The notes under the pieces: generated by a model
Databases searched by the model: none
The model's input: the letters and a program-made list of their open reading frames with translations, nothing else
What the model was told of the DNA's origin: nothing
Shown: piece by piece, positions 30,545-32,258 of the stretch
Numbering within the stretch: the first letter of the stretch is position 1
Layout: the number at the start of each line of letters is the position of its first letter
NCBI GenBank assembly: GCA_013286645.1
Contig: JABDFJ010000024.1
Span: 1 to 32,258, forward strand
Length of the DNA stretch: 32,258 nucleotides
Reading direction: 5' to 3'
From: Chlamydiota bacterium
GTDB taxonomy: Bacteria > Chlamydiota > Chlamydiia > Chlamydiales > Parachlamydiaceae
Program-made: the position numbers and the translations under genes

Positions 30545-30711
30545 TATACCGAACGAGATTCAAAAGTTGGCATTTCCAGCTGCGCGAAAATCCCCGCGGA
30601 TCAAATATCGCAAGCGACCCAATATTAAGTCAATATGGGGTCACTTGCGATATTTGATCCCCGGGGTTTTGGCGCGCTCGAAATGCCAACTTTTGAATCA
30701 CGTTCGGTATA
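30545..30711. repeat. TATACCG palindromic element, full copy (167 bp) upstream of lpdA
   Basis: TATACCGAACGAGATTCAAA (30545) is mirrored by TTTGAATCACGTTCGGTATA ending at 30711. Inner arms around AGCTGCGCGAAAA and GCGGATCAAATATCGCAAG flank the centre AATATTAAGTCAATATGGGG. Same length and order as 15572-15738. It lies between the ATPase stop (22 bases away) and the lpdA start (29 bases away). Confidence 0.9.
30604..30633 (-). promoter_or_regulatory. Promoter-like sequence inside TATACCG element, facing lpdA
   Basis: On the minus strand TTGACT (30633-30628) and GATATT (30609-30604) are 18 bases apart, matching five and four of six consensus positions. A start near 30597 gives a leader of about 82 bases to lpdA. 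The opposite strand of the element's centre reads AGTCAA and has no equivalent, so the signal is directional. Prediction only. Confidence 0.45.
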
Positions 30712-30732
30712 TAGCTAGAATACCTGAAAAAG

Positions 30733-32058
30733 CTAAATAAGTCGTGGGATTTCCTTAATCATGTAAAAAGGTATTGAAAGAATATTATTTTTAAAAGCGA
30801 GAGGATTGGCAGAAATGTGCAGTCCTAAAGAAACCTTCTTTTTAATTAGAAATTGATGGAGTGAGGCAGTATGTCCAGATTTCCCCGCCTTCACCTCTAT
30901 GGGAACGATCTTCCCATTGAAGCTGGTCACATAATCCACTTCAGCCTGATTTCCAATTTTCTCTGTTTGCCAGAAGAATAAGTGGGGATCAAAATAGCTA
31001 TCCACGTAAGCTAGCAATTCTTGCCCTACAAATTGTTCCGCAAGTGTGCCGGCATTTATCTGATGAAACAACGATTGAGTAAACACTGATGGATCAATTT
31101 CCAGTGCATTTTGTAAAAGCCCAATATCTAAAAAGAGGATTTTAAATTTCTTTTCATTTTCTTCAGACTTGAGCGGCAGTCCATTGGCATAAGTGGCATG
31201 TACGGCAAGAATGAGATGCGCCTGCTGTAATTTTCTAAGAGCATTTTTATATTCTCTTGACGGATTAGTAGATTCAGGATCAATTTTGCTATATCGAAAA
31301 TGTTTTGCGACAAGCTGTGGAGAAATTTCAAAAAGACGTTGAAGATGAGCAAACTCTTTTTTCTGACCATATTTAGCAAGATCTAATCGATAGATATCCA
31401 AAAGAGCTTTTTGTTCCCGCATAACCTCTACGTAAGAGTTTGTATCGATATAGGCTTTTACAGCAGCTGGCATACCGCCAATCAAAAAATATTCTTTTAT
31501 AAATTGTATTAAAAGGTTGTGAAAGGCCTCAGAGAGTGGCTTTTCAAAGGAAATTGTCTCGAGGAGTTCTTCCCATTGTCCTTGCCCAATGGCATGCAAA
31601 AATTCTCGAAAAGAAAGAGGCCGCATGTTGAGAAATCTGACTCTTCCTACAGGAAAGGAAAGAGGTTCTTTTTCATCTTCGAGAACAAATTCAAGCAATG
31701 AGCCTGCTGCAATCACATGTAAAGCAGGCAGTTTTTCTTTGAAGTAGCGCAGAGCTTTTATTGCTGGAGGACACAGTTGGATTTCATCGAGGAATAATAA
31801 TGTTGTCTCGGCAGTAATAGTTGTTCCATAAAGATATCCGAGTTTTTTCAATATGTCGTGGATATCTAAAGTTTCAAAACATGCTTTAGCCTCCGGTTTC
31901 TCTTCAAAATTGACCACAACAACACTCTGAAAGTTCTGTCTTCCAAATTGCTCGATGGTAAAACTCTTACCTACTTGGCGGGCCCCACGAATAATCAAAG
32001 GCGTTCTTTCTTTCTTCTCCTTCCAGAGCAGCAACTCTTTTTCAATTTCCCTCTTCAT
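30733..32058 (-). CDS. AAA_14/DUF4143 family ATPase
   Basis: A 441-residue protein of the widespread AAA-plus-DUF4143 family of unknown biological role. The ATPase domain has Walker A GARQVGKS (K31), Walker B LLFLDEIQ (D91, E92) and sensor-like IAAGSLLEF. The segment FPVGRVRFLNMRPLSFREFL is a family hallmark. The DUF4143 half contains EVDYVTSFNGKIVPIEVKAG, resembling the acidic/Lys core of PD-(D/E)xK nucleases. These genes move often between genomes. It points toward lpdA but is separated from it by the 167-bp palindrome. Two operator-like repeats precede the start, suggesting autoregulation. Confidence 0.9.
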   Translation of the reverse strand: MKREIEKELLLWKEKKERTPLIIRGARQVGKSFTIEQFGRQNFQSVVVVNFEEKPEAKACFETLDIHDILKKLGYLYGTTITAETTLLFLDEIQLCPPAIKALRYFKEKLPALHVIAAGSLLEFVLEDEKEPLSFPVGRVRFLNMRPLSFREFLHAIGQGQWEELLETISFEKPLSEAFHNLLIQFIKEYFLIGGMPAAVKAYIDTNSYVEVMREQKALLDIYRLDLAKYGQKKEFAHLQRLFEISPQLVAKHFRYSKIDPESTNPSREYKNALRKLQQAHLILAVHATYANGLPLKSEENEKKFKILFLDIGLLQNALEIDPSVFTQSLFHQINAGTLAEQFVGQELLAYVDSYFDPHLFFWQTEKIGNQAEVDYVTSFNGKIVPIEVKAGKSGHTASLHQFLIKKKVSLGLHISANPLAFKNNILSIPFYMIKEIPRLI

Positions 32059-32074
32059 ACTGATAGTCCTATAT

Positions 32075-32123
32075 TTCTACATATTTGTATCAAAATAGGT
32101 CCTTTTTTTCTACATATTTGTAG
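32075..32123 (-). promoter_or_regulatory. Twin operator-like repeats upstream of the ATPase
   Basis: TTCTACATATTTGTA occurs at 32075-32089 and again at 32108-32122, 33 bases apart, about three helical turns. Each contains the near-palindrome CTACA-TAT-TTGTA(G). The nearer copy ends 16 bases before the ATG and overlaps a possible TTGATA -35. Two phased palindromes over a promoter are typical of repressor sites. Confidence 0.55.
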
Positions 32124-32204
32124 TAAAATCAAACTAACCCCCCTCTTTTTATCCTCTGTTTCTCTGTGTTTCAAAAAGTTGTTTTTGATGCTGATTCTTT
32201 ATTA

Positions 32205-32258
32205 GACTTCTTTCGAAACTGCAATCCCGTGCCTCTGCCTGTGCCCGTGCCTCTGCCC
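32205..32258. repeat. Edge fragment of GACTTCTTTCG/GTGCC repeat family
   Basis: GACTTCTTTCG (32205-32215) is followed by GTGCCTCTGCC-type units that continue to the window end. The same GACTTCTTTCG followed by GTGCCC occurs at both arms of the inverted repeat at 15961-16090. The element is cut by the window edge. Confidence 0.5.

Overview
The window looks like a chromosome segment of an environmental chlamydia (Parachlamydiaceae-like obligate symbiont of protists). The best evidence is the lpdA-lipA pair, adjacent in the same order as in Chlamydia. It is supported by a DUF2608-type HAD protein, a very large coiled-coil protein, an ankyrin-repeat tail, low to moderate GC, many lineage-specific proteins, weak Shine-Dalgarno sequences and gene gaps packed with palindromic repeats. 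The genus cannot be fixed from sequence alone.

Region 1 (about 300-7770) is an AT-rich integrative element, nearly all on the minus strand. It ends at a tyrosine integrase next to the 3' end of a tRNA-Thr(CGU) gene. Reading from the integrase it holds: an unknown 352-residue protein translationally coupled to it, a small HTH-like protein, an orphan plus-strand terminator, a second small DNA-binding-like protein, two small unknown genes, a superfamily 3-type helicase, a cluster of iterated GATAGGACA/TGTCCTATC motifs, a zinc-ribbon/Toprim primase, a possible micro-ORF and a zinc-ribbon protein. No capsid, terminase, tail, relaxase or transposase gene is visible. Integration plus autonomous replication without structural genes resembles phage satellites of the P4/PICI type. 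The far attachment site must lie to the left of the window.

Region 2 (about 7770-17270) is chromosomal accessory sequence: tRNA-Thr and its terminator, a histidine phosphatase with an altered RHG motif, a PsiE-family membrane protein bracketed by two copies of one palindromic repeat, two HAD-like proteins (one lacking the usual second Asp), an 800-residue helical-repeat protein, a GT-C glycosyltransferase, tRNA-Ser(GCU) and a hemolysin III-type membrane protein. Gene gaps hold at least six families of palindromic elements, some nested.

Region 3 (17269-24885) is one 2538-residue coiled-coil protein made of degenerate modules. Upstream of it, a 102-bp near-perfect hairpin separates it from a divergent GxSxG hydrolase.

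Region 4 (27175-32058) is the operon lpdA-lipA-HEAT protein, a 167-bp palindromic TATACCG element just upstream of lpdA, and an AAA_14/DUF4143 ATPase whose start is preceded by two TACAAATATGTAG operator-like repeats.

The most notable observations are the satellite-like element with its candidate iteron origin, and the 167-bp element, found directly upstream of both lpdA and the DUF2608 gene. In both places it carries the same asymmetric TTGACT-N18-(G/A)ATATT promoter-like sequence pointing at the gene.
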